This document shows positions 25,473-32,689 of a DNA stretch of 40,695 bases, piece after piece (positions within the stretch are counted from its first letter, which is position 1; every line of letters begins with the position of its first letter). This DNA comes from Paludibacteraceae bacterium. GTDB taxonomy: Bacteria; Bacteroidota; Bacteroidia; Bacteroidales; Paludibacteraceae. The notes beneath the pieces are model-generated. The model was not told the DNA's origin, did not search any database, and saw only the letters and a list, made by a program, of their open reading frames with translations. The DNA is taken from positions 1-40,695 of the forward strand of contig JAFYZR010000001.1 in NCBI GenBank assembly GCA_017557345.1. Reading direction: 5' to 3'. Position numbers and translations under genes: made by a program.

Positions 25473-26330
25473 GTCCTTTTAGTAGCACTTTTTGCTGTTC
25501 TTCCATTATCGGCTAAAAAGCCTCAGCAGGCAAGCATTTCTGCCGAACAAGAACAGCAGTTTAAGTACTATTGGTATGCCGCGCGTCAAGCCATCACGGA
25601 CGAACGTTATGCAGAAGCTTATACGTTGCTGGAGTTCTGCCGATGGATAAAACCGAACGATGGCACAACGCTTTACCAGCTGGGTATTGTTCAGCAGAGT
25701 TTAGGTCATGCCGATCAAGCCAGAGAATGTTTTGAACAAGCATATAAAGCCCAACCCAAAGGCACAGCAAGCGAAAATCTGCTGGAACAACTCAAGCGGA
25801 TTTATATGTCCAACAGCGAATGGGAAAAAGCGCTGAAGATGCAGGATGAGATTGACGATCGCACGGAATACGATGCTTATAGTGCATTAACGCGTTATCG
25901 CATTTATGCGATGTGGGGAAAAACGAAAGATGCCATTAAAGCCATCGACACTTATTTAGAACATGATCCGACAGACTTGCGTTTTTTGCTTTTCCGCCTG
26001 GAACTGCTTGAACAGACCGGTGCAAAGAAGAAAGAATTATATGCCATGTATGACAGGATTCTTGAACTCGATCCGCGCAATCTAATGGTTCTAAATAACT
26101 ATGCCTACCACATGGCAACGCATGGCGGAGATTTGAAGGAAGCCGAACGGATGAGTGGCATCACGATTCGCGAAGAGCCGAATAATCCCGTTTATCTGGA
26201 TACCTACGGATGGATTTTGCACTTGCAACAGCAAGACGACTTGGCTAAGTTCTATCTAAAAAAAGCGCTATGGAACGCCAAAGACGCGACAAAAGAAGAA
26301 ATCATAAAACACCTTGAAGCGATTAAATAA
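25449..26330 (+). CDS. Exported tetratricopeptide-repeat protein
   Basis: 293 aa. A signal-like segment (HIVLLVALFAVLPLSA) precedes several TPR motifs, for example YAEAYTLLEFCRWIKPNDGTTLYQLGIV, DQARECFEQAYKAQP, and a late block YAYHMATHGGDLKEAE...AKFYLKKALWN. TPR domains bind partner proteins, here probably in the periplasm. An in-frame stop at 25431 leaves TTG 25449 as the only reasonable start, so residues 4-8 (KIEHI) come from the right box of the repeat element. It is the first gene of a long overlapped run; the DUF4292 gene starts inside its last codons. I see no TAnnTTTG promoter between dut and this gene. Confidence 0.82.
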   Translation: MSGKIEHIVLLVALFAVLPLSAKKPQQASISAEQEQQFKYYWYAARQAITDERYAEAYTLLEFCRWIKPNDGTTLYQLGIVQQSLGHADQARECFEQAYKAQPKGTASENLLEQLKRIYMSNSEWEKALKMQDEIDDRTEYDAYSALTRYRIYAMWGKTKDAIKAIDTYLEHDPTDLRFLLFRLELLEQTGAKKKELYAMYDRILELDPRNLMVLNNYAYHMATHGGDLKEAERMSGITIREEPNNPVYLDTYGWILHLQQQDDLAKFYLKKALWNAKDATKEEIIKHLEAIK

Positions 26331-26862
26331 ATACATATGGCTTTTGTGCGCCGTGCTGGTATTAGTAGGCTGCGGGACGAAGAAGAAACTGGTGAGTACA
26401 ACGCCTGAAGTGCCATCATGGCATACTTGTCTGATACAAAGTGCACGCGCAACCATCACAACCAGTTCAGACCGATTGGCATCAACCATCACGATGCAAA
26501 CCGTGCGTGACTCGATGCTCATTATCAGCGTAACGCCTATGTTGGGCATGGAAATGCTACGCATCGAAGCAACACCGACAGAAGTAACGGCAATTGACAA
26601 GATTCACGGGCAGTATGCCGTTGCGACTTATGCAGAACTGAACCGCTCGTTGACACCAACTTTGAATTGGGATATTTTGCAGCAATTATGTAGTGCAGAA
26701 CTTCCCACAGGCAGCGAGAAAGCAAGATTACAATACATTTTTAATGACGAAACAATAGAATTGGTTATTGATTATGTGCCTCGGAAATTAGATGTTCCCG
26801 TGCGCGTTTTTCACCAACGACTCGACAAATATAACAAAGTGGATATAAGCAAATGGCTATAA
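26314..26862 (+). CDS. DUF4292 family lipoprotein
   Basis: 182 aa. The N-terminus IWLLCAVLVLVGCGTKKK gives a lipobox with cysteine 20, so it is a substrate for Lgt (11320). The rest matches the DUF4292 pattern of Bacteroidota lipoproteins that sit between a TPR gene and an EnvC-like gene; function is unknown and an LolB-like fold has been suggested for relatives. The start is probably TTG 26314, overlapping the TPR gene by 17 nt, and its stop overlaps the EnvC-like start. Confidence 0.82.
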   Translation: MKRLNKYIWLLCAVLVLVGCGTKKKLVSTTPEVPSWHTCLIQSARATITTSSDRLASTITMQTVRDSMLIISVTPMLGMEMLRIEATPTEVTAIDKIHGQYAVATYAELNRSLTPTLNWDILQQLCSAELPTGSEKARLQYIFNDETIELVIDYVPRKLDVPVRVFHQRLDKYNKVDISKWL

Positions 26863-28034
26863 AAAAACATATCATCATCGTTCTTTGTTCCTTATTCTGC
26901 CTGTCTGCATTTGGCGCAGATAGCGTGAAAGATTTGCAGAAGAAGCAAAAGAAACTGCAAGCAGAAATCGAGCAAACGAACAAAATGCTCAAGCAGACCA
27001 AAAAAGACGAGACAGCAACGATGAATAAGTTGCAACTGATTAACCAAAACATCAAAAATCAGAAACAACTTATCCGTACGCTGGATAACGAGATTGTGGC
27101 TCTAAATCACGAGATGAACCGCTTGAACAACACTCGCGATTCGCTACAAAATGTATTGGAACGCTATAAAGCAGATTATGCCAAAATGGTGCGTGACAGC
27201 CATTATGCCCGTATGCAACAGTCGCCTCTACTCTTTCTATTGAGCAGCGATAGTTTTCAGCAATTAGCGCGTCGAGCACGTTATTTGCAGGAGTTTGCGC
27301 ATTTCCGTCAGCAACAAGTACATCGAATTGAGCGTACCCAAGCAGAGATAGATATGCAGAATGAGTTGCTGAGAGCGAACAAGAACGACAAACAAACGGC
27401 ACTCAGCAGTCGTAAGAGAGAACAAGAGAACCTCAAACGCGACGAGAAAAAACAGCAGAATATGCTTAGCCAACTCAAGTCGAAAGAGAAAGATTTGAGT
27501 AATAAATTAAAACAACAACAGAAGAAAGTGGCTGCTCTCAACAAGAAAATCGATGATATGATCCGCAAACAAACGGAGAAAGCCTCGAAGACTACTTTAA
27601 CCAAAGAGCAGAAACTGATTGCAGGCGGTTTTGAAGCCAATAAAGGCCGTTTGCCATGGCCGGTGGAAAAAGGAATGATAAGCGGTCATTTCGGCAAGCA
27701 GCAACACCCCGTATATTCGCAAGTGACAATTGACAACAAAGGCATTTATCTTCAGACCGTAGCAGGCAGCAAGGCACGTGCGGTGTATAAAGGCGAAGTG
27801 ACGAGTTGTTTCCTGGTTGCAAATACGTATGCTGTGATTGTTCAGCACGGAAACTATCGAACCGTGTATTCGAATCTCAGCAAACTGAACGTCAAACAAG
27901 GCGATAAAGTAGAACCAAAGCAAATAATCGGTACTATTTTTACCGATGCAGAACAAGATCAGAAGACGGAATTATATTTCCAGATATATAAAGACAGAGA
28001 CATTTTAAATCCCGAAGTATGGATAGCAAAATAA
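26853..28034 (+). CDS. EnvC-like murein hydrolase activator (degenerate M23/LytM domain)
   Basis: 393 aa. Signal peptide (about 1-21), a long coiled coil rich in Lys, Gln and Glu (about 24-250), and a C-terminal LytM domain from LPWPVEKGMISGHFG onward. Zinc ligands are lost: the usual HxxxD is replaced by NKGIY, and HxH by LYF in TELYFQI. That is the pattern of EnvC-type proteins, which activate amidases at division rather than cutting peptidoglycan. It overlaps the genes on both sides. An active M23 protein is encoded separately at 37813-38847. Confidence 0.92.
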   Translation: MAIKKHIIIVLCSLFCLSAFGADSVKDLQKKQKKLQAEIEQTNKMLKQTKKDETATMNKLQLINQNIKNQKQLIRTLDNEIVALNHEMNRLNNTRDSLQNVLERYKADYAKMVRDSHYARMQQSPLLFLLSSDSFQQLARRARYLQEFAHFRQQQVHRIERTQAEIDMQNELLRANKNDKQTALSSRKREQENLKRDEKKQQNMLSQLKSKEKDLSNKLKQQQKKVAALNKKIDDMIRKQTEKASKTTLTKEQKLIAGGFEANKGRLPWPVEKGMISGHFGKQQHPVYSQVTIDNKGIYLQTVAGSKARAVYKGEVTSCFLVANTYAVIVQHGNYRTVYSNLSKLNVKQGDKVEPKQIIGTIFTDAEQDQKTELYFQIYKDRDILNPEVWIAK

Positions 28035-28546
28035 GTAAAGCGGTTAAATATCCGTTTATTTATATCGTAATTATTGCCCTATCACTCGCAGGTTGCAAAG
28101 AAAACAAGTGGGCTGACTGGAAAGTGCAAAATGAAGTATGGTTGGAGAATAACAAATCCAATCCGGGCGTAGTAGTGTGTGACGATGGTTTGCAATATCG
28201 TATCATTGCCGATCCTACTCCTCAAGACGCACGTCCAAACCTTAATAGCACTATCATTTGTGACTACACGGTCAAATTGATTAATGGTCATCAGATAGAT
28301 GGCGGACAATACGTCACGCTCAGCCTATCCAGTTGTATCAAAGGTTTTGCGGAAGGTTGCCATAAGATTCACAATAACGGCGATATTGAACTATTTATCC
28401 CTGCATATCTGGGTTACGACAAGACCAAATACGATTCTGATGAATACGAAGAGGCGGAAGGTTACGGAACCGAAGGCACACAAGCCTATATTCCACCCTA
28501 CTCTGTGCTCATCTACACTATTCATATATGCGGCGTTTCGGATTAA
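28019..28546 (+). CDS. FKBP-type peptidyl-prolyl isomerase lipoprotein
   Basis: 175 aa. The N-terminal hydrophobic stretch ends LSLAGC (C26), a lipobox. The FKBP-like domain spans about 55-172: GLQYRIIADP, STIICDYTVKLINGHQID, SCIKGFAEGCHKI, ELFIPAYLGYD and PPYSVLIYTIHI. Expected to be a periplasm-facing or surface folding factor. The start overlaps the EnvC-like gene by 16 nt, and the 3' end overlaps the next gene by 19 nt. Confidence 0.87.
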   Translation: MDSKISKAVKYPFIYIVIIALSLAGCKENKWADWKVQNEVWLENNKSNPGVVVCDDGLQYRIIADPTPQDARPNLNSTIICDYTVKLINGHQIDGGQYVTLSLSSCIKGFAEGCHKIHNNGDIELFIPAYLGYDKTKYDSDEYEEAEGYGTEGTQAYIPPYSVLIYTIHICGVSD

Positions 28547-29022
28547 GTTTCATATTATTTTGTGCTGTTTGCCTAATTTCCTGCGAAGGAACGTCTTTTC
28601 AGTCGAGTGTCCCGACCTACCCTGTACGTGTATCGATTGATACGAAAGTCGGTGCATTTGTGCATTTTCAAGAGACTTCTCTTGGTGAATATGTAGTAGC
28701 GAATAAAGACGGCTATTTTCTAAACGGGAGTTATGTTCTGCCCTTCCCTGTGACCGATGCTTGCGGTTATGGAGGAGTATTAGTGTATGTGGATTTATTC
28801 GGTTATGCTGCATACGATTTGGCTTGCCCTTATTGCGCCAGTAGAGGACTCAAACAGCCGTGCGAAATAAACGGAGCGTTTGCTGTGTGCCCAAACTGCC
28901 ACGAGGAATATGATGTGGCTTCCGGCACTGCTGCTCCGCAAAAAGGAATGATTAAAGAGACACTCCGACGATTGAATATCATTAACTCAGACGGCAAACT
29001 AACTATCACACAAAAGCAATGA
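28528..29022 (+). CDS. Small Cys-rich lipoprotein with a Rieske-like layout
   Basis: 164 aa; LISC (C19) is a lipobox. The C-terminal half has C100-P-Y-C103, C112 and C121-P-N-C124-H-E-E-Y-D followed by SGTAAPQKG. The arrangement (first metal loop, about 20 residues, CPxx, then Y-D-x-x-x-G and a proline loop) resembles a Rieske domain, but the histidines expected as [2Fe-2S] ligands are replaced by Cys or Tyr. The two CxxC pairs could bind zinc, or iron in rubredoxin fashion. I do not recognise a named family and the function is unknown. Overlaps its neighbours on both sides. Confidence 0.7.
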   Translation: MRRFGLSFILFCAVCLISCEGTSFQSSVPTYPVRVSIDTKVGAFVHFQETSLGEYVVANKDGYFLNGSYVLPFPVTDACGYGGVLVYVDLFGYAAYDLACPYCASRGLKQPCEINGAFAVCPNCHEEYDVASGTAAPQKGMIKETLRRLNIINSDGKLTITQKQ

Positions 29023-29423
29023 GCAATTCTGCATTTAACACGCAAGATTTCATATCTCTCGGCATAATCCGTCGGACACATTACAAGGATTTGCCGGAGT
29101 TTATCTTCGTGAAACGCGATGGACTGTTTGTTCCTTTCCGTTCTGAGAACATTTCAGAATTAATCGGAGAAGAAGGCTTTGCTTTGCGGACAGATATACA
29201 GGGAGAGGAAGATAGCGCGCTGACTTGGCAGGATTTGGTGGGTTGGACGATTGAAGATGAATCATCCGGAATATTGGGCACAATAGATAATATAGACGAA
29301 AGTACGATAAATACCTTAGCCACGCTGAATGACGGACGCTTGCTTCCTTTGCATGAAGATTTTATCATAGACATAGACGAGAACTCGCGTGTCTTGCACG
29401 TCAATCTACCCTTTGCACTATGA
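29019..29423 (+). CDS. rimM: Ribosome maturation factor RimM (shortened N-terminal domain)
   Basis: 134 aa against about 170-180 for usual RimM. RimM binds ribosomal protein uS19 and helps mature the 30S head. N-terminal LGIIRRTHYKDLPEFIF and LFVPFRSENI correspond to the edges of the usual first domain, but about 35 residues in between, including the KGE loop, are missing. The PRC-barrel half is well kept: TWQDLVGWTIED, GTIDNIDESTINTLA, LLPLHEDFIIDID and VLHVNLP. It overlaps the preceding stop (ATGA) and is followed at once by a tRNA/rRNA methyltransferase. Confidence 0.8.
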   Translation: MSNSAFNTQDFISLGIIRRTHYKDLPEFIFVKRDGLFVPFRSENISELIGEEGFALRTDIQGEEDSALTWQDLVGWTIEDESSGILGTIDNIDESTINTLATLNDGRLLPLHEDFIIDIDENSRVLHVNLPFAL

Positions 29424-29971
29424 GTAAGAAATTAACAACCGCAGAAATGGGCCGCATGAATGTGGACCAATACCGCGAGGCAGATAAACTGCCTTTGGTT
29501 GTTGTTCTGGATAACGTACGTAGTCAGCATAACGTCGGTGCTGTTTTTCGCACAGCCGATGCCATGCGAATCGAGCGCGTAGTGCTATGCGGTATTTGCT
29601 GCTGCCCGCCTAATCAAGAAATTCACAAAACGGCATTAGGCGCAGAGGAAAGTGTGGAGTGGCAATACTATAAGGACACAAAAGAAGCTGTGCAAGCGCT
29701 CAAAGAAGCAGGATACAGCGTTTATGCCGTAGAACAGGCACATGACTCCATTTCGCTGGAAGAATTCACAGAAAAACAGACTGCTGATGCCAAAATAGCT
29801 GTTGTTTTGGGTCACGAGGTATTCGGCGTTCAACAAGAAGTCGTTGACATCTGTAATCAATGCATAGAGATACCACAATATGGGACGAAGCACTCACTCA
29901 ATGTGAGCGTGGCAGCAGGAATAGTGATATACCGCTTAGCCTCCTCTCTCCGGCTCGCGACAAAGAAGTAG
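29420..29971 (+). CDS. TrmH/SpoU family RNA 2'-O-methyltransferase
   Basis: 183 aa SPOUT-fold enzyme using S-adenosylmethionine. Motif 1 PLVVVLDNVRSQHNVGAVFRTADA, motif 2 AVVLGHEVFGVQQEVVD, and motif 3 IEIPQYGTKHSLNVSVAAGIVIYRL near the C-terminus. The RNA target (tRNA or 23S rRNA) cannot be read from sequence. The start overlaps rimM by 4 nt. Its last 112 nt, which include the conserved motif 3, also lie within the next frame (U32 family), so at least one of the two starts is unusual. Confidence 0.92.
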   Translation: MSKKLTTAEMGRMNVDQYREADKLPLVVVLDNVRSQHNVGAVFRTADAMRIERVVLCGICCCPPNQEIHKTALGAEESVEWQYYKDTKEAVQALKEAGYSVYAVEQAHDSISLEEFTEKQTADAKIAVVLGHEVFGVQQEVVDICNQCIEIPQYGTKHSLNVSVAAGIVIYRLASSLRLATKK

Positions 29972-31362
29972 CCTTTGCTGCTATTCAAGCAGGAGCGGAT
30001 GCTATCTATATCGGTGCACCTGCATATGGTGCTCGGCAAGCGGCAGGGAACAGTTTGGAGGATTTGACGGAAGTGGTACACTATGCTCACACCTTTGGTG
30101 TGAAAGTGCTCGTAACACTTAATACACTTCTTCACGAAGACGAATATCCCGAAGCGGTTGCTCTCGCGCACCAGTTATACAAAATCGGAGTGGATGCGCT
30201 TATCATTCAAGATCTGCATCTGCTGGATTTTAATCTTCCTCCTATTCGTTTGCATGCTTCCACACAATGCGACAACCGTACCCCGGAACAAGTAGCACAA
30301 TTACGCGACTTGGGCTTTAAGCGCGTTGTCTTGGCGCGAGAACTGGGCATTGAAGAAATACGCGCCATTCACCAAGCGGTGCCGGATATTGAACTGGAAG
30401 TGTTTGTGCATGGAGCACTATGCGTTTCGTATTCCGGCCGTTGCTATATGAGCGAAGTACTTGCCGGACGAAGCGCTAACAGAGGAGCGTGTGCGCAGTT
30501 CTGCAGAATGGCTTATGATGTCTTGGATTCAGAGATGAACGAACTGCTCGATGACCAAGGAAATCCTATTCACCAGCGATATGTGCTTTCTTTGCAAGAC
30601 CTGGATCGCTCTGCATATTTGCAAGAACTCATTGATGCAGGCGTGACGGCTTTTAAGATAGAGGGCCGACTCAAAGATGCGGACTATGTGACCAATATTA
30701 CTGCATATTATCGAGAAAAGTTAGATCAACTAAATCCGTCATTCTCTCATTTCATCACTTCATCATTCACCCCTAATCCCGAGAAAACATTTCATCGCGG
30801 AGCAACGGACTATTTCTTGCATGGGCGCACAAGACCAATGGCTAATTGGGAAACGCCCAAATCTACCGGCGAATATATCGGCGAAGTCATAGAAGTTCAC
30901 GGTAATAGTTTGCGTGTCCGTCTCAATGAAGGCATCACGCTTCATAACGGAGATGGACTAACAATGGGTTCAGAAGGGTTTAACGTCAATGGCGTGAACG
31001 GAAATATTGTGAAGATCAATAAGCAACCTACCTCTATCTCCTCCCTAAAGGGAAGAGAATTATTCAGGAACTTAGATGTGGAATTTGTGAAGAATCTGCA
31101 CTCCGAACGCCGTATTCCGATAGATATCGTGTTCAGCGAAACAAATGATGGTTTCAGTTTGCGTATAGGAGATAAAGAGCGTTCATTCGTTTATGCAAAA
31201 GAACCCGCTAAGAATGAAGAGAAAGCCTTGCAAACCATCCATACGCAACTGACCAAATTAGGCGATACACCTTATATAGCCCGCAATGTGCGCATAGATA
31301 GCAAGCCCTATTTTATACCTATTAGTGTCTTGAATGAATGGAGACGAAGTACGCTCATCTGA
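29860..31362 (+). CDS. U32 family peptidase-like protein (RlhA/TrhP-type RNA hydroxylation family)
   Basis: 500 aa. Homology begins at LSLLSPARDKEVAFAAIQAGADAIYIG. The family signature HGALCVSYSGRCYMSEVLAG (184-203) and SANRGACAQFCR follow, with C188, C195, C211 and C215. Relatives take part in prephenate-dependent hydroxylation of tRNA or 23S rRNA; peptidase activity is doubtful. The first 24 residues (MHRDTTIWDEA...) are not family-like and are a frame-shifted reading of TrmH motif 3, so the true start may be a non-standard codon near 29929 (ATA). Residues 294-307 are encoded by six heptamers. The frame ends at WRRSTLI, and the Cys-rich tail usual in Bacteroidota follows as a separate frame (31362). 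Confidence 0.87.
   Translation: MHRDTTIWDEALTQCERGSRNSDIPLSLLSPARDKEVAFAAIQAGADAIYIGAPAYGARQAAGNSLEDLTEVVHYAHTFGVKVLVTLNTLLHEDEYPEAVALAHQLYKIGVDALIIQDLHLLDFNLPPIRLHASTQCDNRTPEQVAQLRDLGFKRVVLARELGIEEIRAIHQAVPDIELEVFVHGALCVSYSGRCYMSEVLAGRSANRGACAQFCRMAYDVLDSEMNELLDDQGNPIHQRYVLSLQDLDRSAYLQELIDAGVTAFKIEGRLKDADYVTNITAYYREKLDQLNPSFSHFITSSFTPNPEKTFHRGATDYFLHGRTRPMANWETPKSTGEYIGEVIEVHGNSLRVRLNEGITLHNGDGLTMGSEGFNVNGVNGNIVKINKQPTSISSLKGRELFRNLDVEFVKNLHSERRIPIDIVFSETNDGFSLRIGDKERSFVYAKEPAKNEEKALQTIHTQLTKLGDTPYIARNVRIDSKPYFIPISVLNEWRRSTLI
30739..30780. repeat. In-frame six-unit heptamer array inside the U32 gene
   Basis: TCATTCT, CTCATTT, CATCACT, TCATCAT, TCACCCC and TAATCCC (42 nt) encode SFSHFITSSFTPNP after a conserved helix. 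More degenerate than the fmt and M6 arrays. Confidence 0.55.
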
Positions 31363-31523
31363 TGACATGCAAATACTGCCTGCTCTTTGAGTTAGGCCAT
31401 TGCCGCAAGATCAATCCTTATCCCAAAGACAAGGAACCTCGTTATCTGCGCTTGCGAACGGGTAAAGTGCTGACACTCCATTTTGATTGCAAGAACTGTC
31501 AAATGACGATTGACGAATGTTAG
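31362..31523 (+). CDS. Detached Cys-rich C-terminal tail of the U32 protein
   Basis: 53 aa starting at ATG 31362, one base overlapping the U32 stop (TGATG). The sequence MTCKYCLLFELGHCRK, then PRYLRLRTGKVLTLHFDCKNCQM, has paired cysteines (C3/C6, C14, C43/C46). It matches my recollection of the end of Bacteroidota U32 proteins, which normally continue in one chain. Compared with those, a linker is missing and the tail is in a different frame. Termination-reinitiation could produce both pieces. Alternatives are a frameshift, or a truly separate small metal-binding protein. The final codons overlap the pectinesterase start. Confidence 0.65.
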   Translation: MTCKYCLLFELGHCRKINPYPKDKEPRYLRLRTGKVLTLHFDCKNCQMTIDEC

Positions 31524-32689
31524 TCCTTATTTTGTCGCTTATATTACATGTGGCTTCAGGTGAAAGCATTAACGATGCCTTGGATAGCGCACGGACAGTC
31601 TACTCCTTGCATAATGAACGGACAACTATATTCATTGCCCCCGGGACATATCAAGAGGAGTTGACAATTGATGTACCCGGTTTGACACTAAAAAACGCTT
31701 CCAAACAACCGTCTATCGCACTTCTAAACGGAGGGCTGGACTGCGATGAAAATGCCGTGCGTATTACTTGGTATTACGGGCATGGATACCAATACCGCTC
31801 TATGGGAGAGACAATCAATTACGGCGGCAGCCGTACGCGGAGATGGAATGCTTCGGTACTGGTTACAGCACCCGATTTCACGGCAGAGGATATTATCTTT
31901 GAGAACTCTTTTAATCTCTATGTCTCTGAGCGCGAAGCTACCGACAGCCTTTATATCATCCCCGAATACACGGCTCATGAAATGCCTGTACGCCCGAAAG
32001 AAGCGGGGTCTACGGTGGTACAGCAGAAAGTTTATCGGGAACGGGCGGCTGCTCTTTCTTTTACGGAAACGGCAAAGAATGCACGCATGATTAACTGCCG
32101 CGTTGTTGGACGTCAAGATGTGCTATACGGAGACCAAGGTGCTTCTATCTATTGGCAAGGAGGTATTTTGCAAGGCGGTGTGGATTTCATCTTCGGAGCT
32201 ATGACCATGGCTGTAGAACATGCCACTATTGTAGCGAATATCAATGGAGAAAAAGGAGATCATTGCTATATTGCTGCAGGACGTTCAGGCGGAGATCAAG
32301 AACCCACCGCACACACGCGAGGTCTGCTATTCTATAAATGCCATATCCGCTTGGCGAACGAAGAGGAATTACAAATCATCAATCGTCAATCGTCTAATCG
32401 TCAATTGGTCTGGCTCGCCAGACCTTGGCGTCCGTGGGGTGAGACGGTTTGGGCATACACCACTTGGGAAAACGGTATTCTGAATCCCGAAGGATGGCAT
32501 CTCGGATTAATACAAAAACGACCGGATTTTAATCCTGAGAACCCTTGCCCGAATAGTTATGAGTATAAATCTCAAGACGGTTCTGCCGGTAGACAAAAAT
32601 GGGTCTCCATTTTAAGGAAACCCACTCTACCCGATGGCACGAAACTTACGCCTAAGTCCTGGTTAAGTCAAGCTATTTCACAGCCTTAA
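31517..32689 (+). CDS. Pectinesterase (carbohydrate esterase family 8), secreted
   Basis: 390 aa with a signal-like N-terminus (MLVLILSLILHVASG). A right-handed beta-helix pectin methylesterase that would remove methyl esters from homogalacturonan. Catalytic residues are visible: Q200-D201 in GRQDVLYGDQG, D223 in GGVDFIFGAM, and R302-P-W304 in LARPWRPWGETVW. Residues 285-296 (LQIINRQSSNRQ), just before the RPW motif, are encoded by AATCGTC-type heptamers. It is the last gene of the overlapped run and the only carbohydrate-active enzyme in the window. The stop lies inside the convergent nadC (17-nt overlap). Confidence 0.92.
   Translation: MLVLILSLILHVASGESINDALDSARTVYSLHNERTTIFIAPGTYQEELTIDVPGLTLKNASKQPSIALLNGGLDCDENAVRITWYYGHGYQYRSMGETINYGGSRTRRWNASVLVTAPDFTAEDIIFENSFNLYVSEREATDSLYIIPEYTAHEMPVRPKEAGSTVVQQKVYRERAAALSFTETAKNARMINCRVVGRQDVLYGDQGASIYWQGGILQGGVDFIFGAMTMAVEHATIVANINGEKGDHCYIAAGRSGGDQEPTAHTRGLLFYKCHIRLANEEELQIINRQSSNRQLVWLARPWRPWGETVWAYTTWENGILNPEGWHLGLIQKRPDFNPENPCPNSYEYKSQDGSAGRQKWVSILRKPTLPDGTKLTPKSWLSQAISQP
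32367..32402. repeat. In-frame AATCGTC heptamer array inside the pectinesterase gene
   Basis: AATTACA, AATCATC, AATCGTC, AATCGTC and TAATCGTC, 36 nt. The same word, as GACGATT on the other strand, builds the leader cassettes. Confidence 0.82.

Noticed and set aside
31020-31066. Possible further heptamer array in U32 (CCTCTATCTCCTCCCT region)
   Set aside because: Periodicity is too weak to separate from chance.
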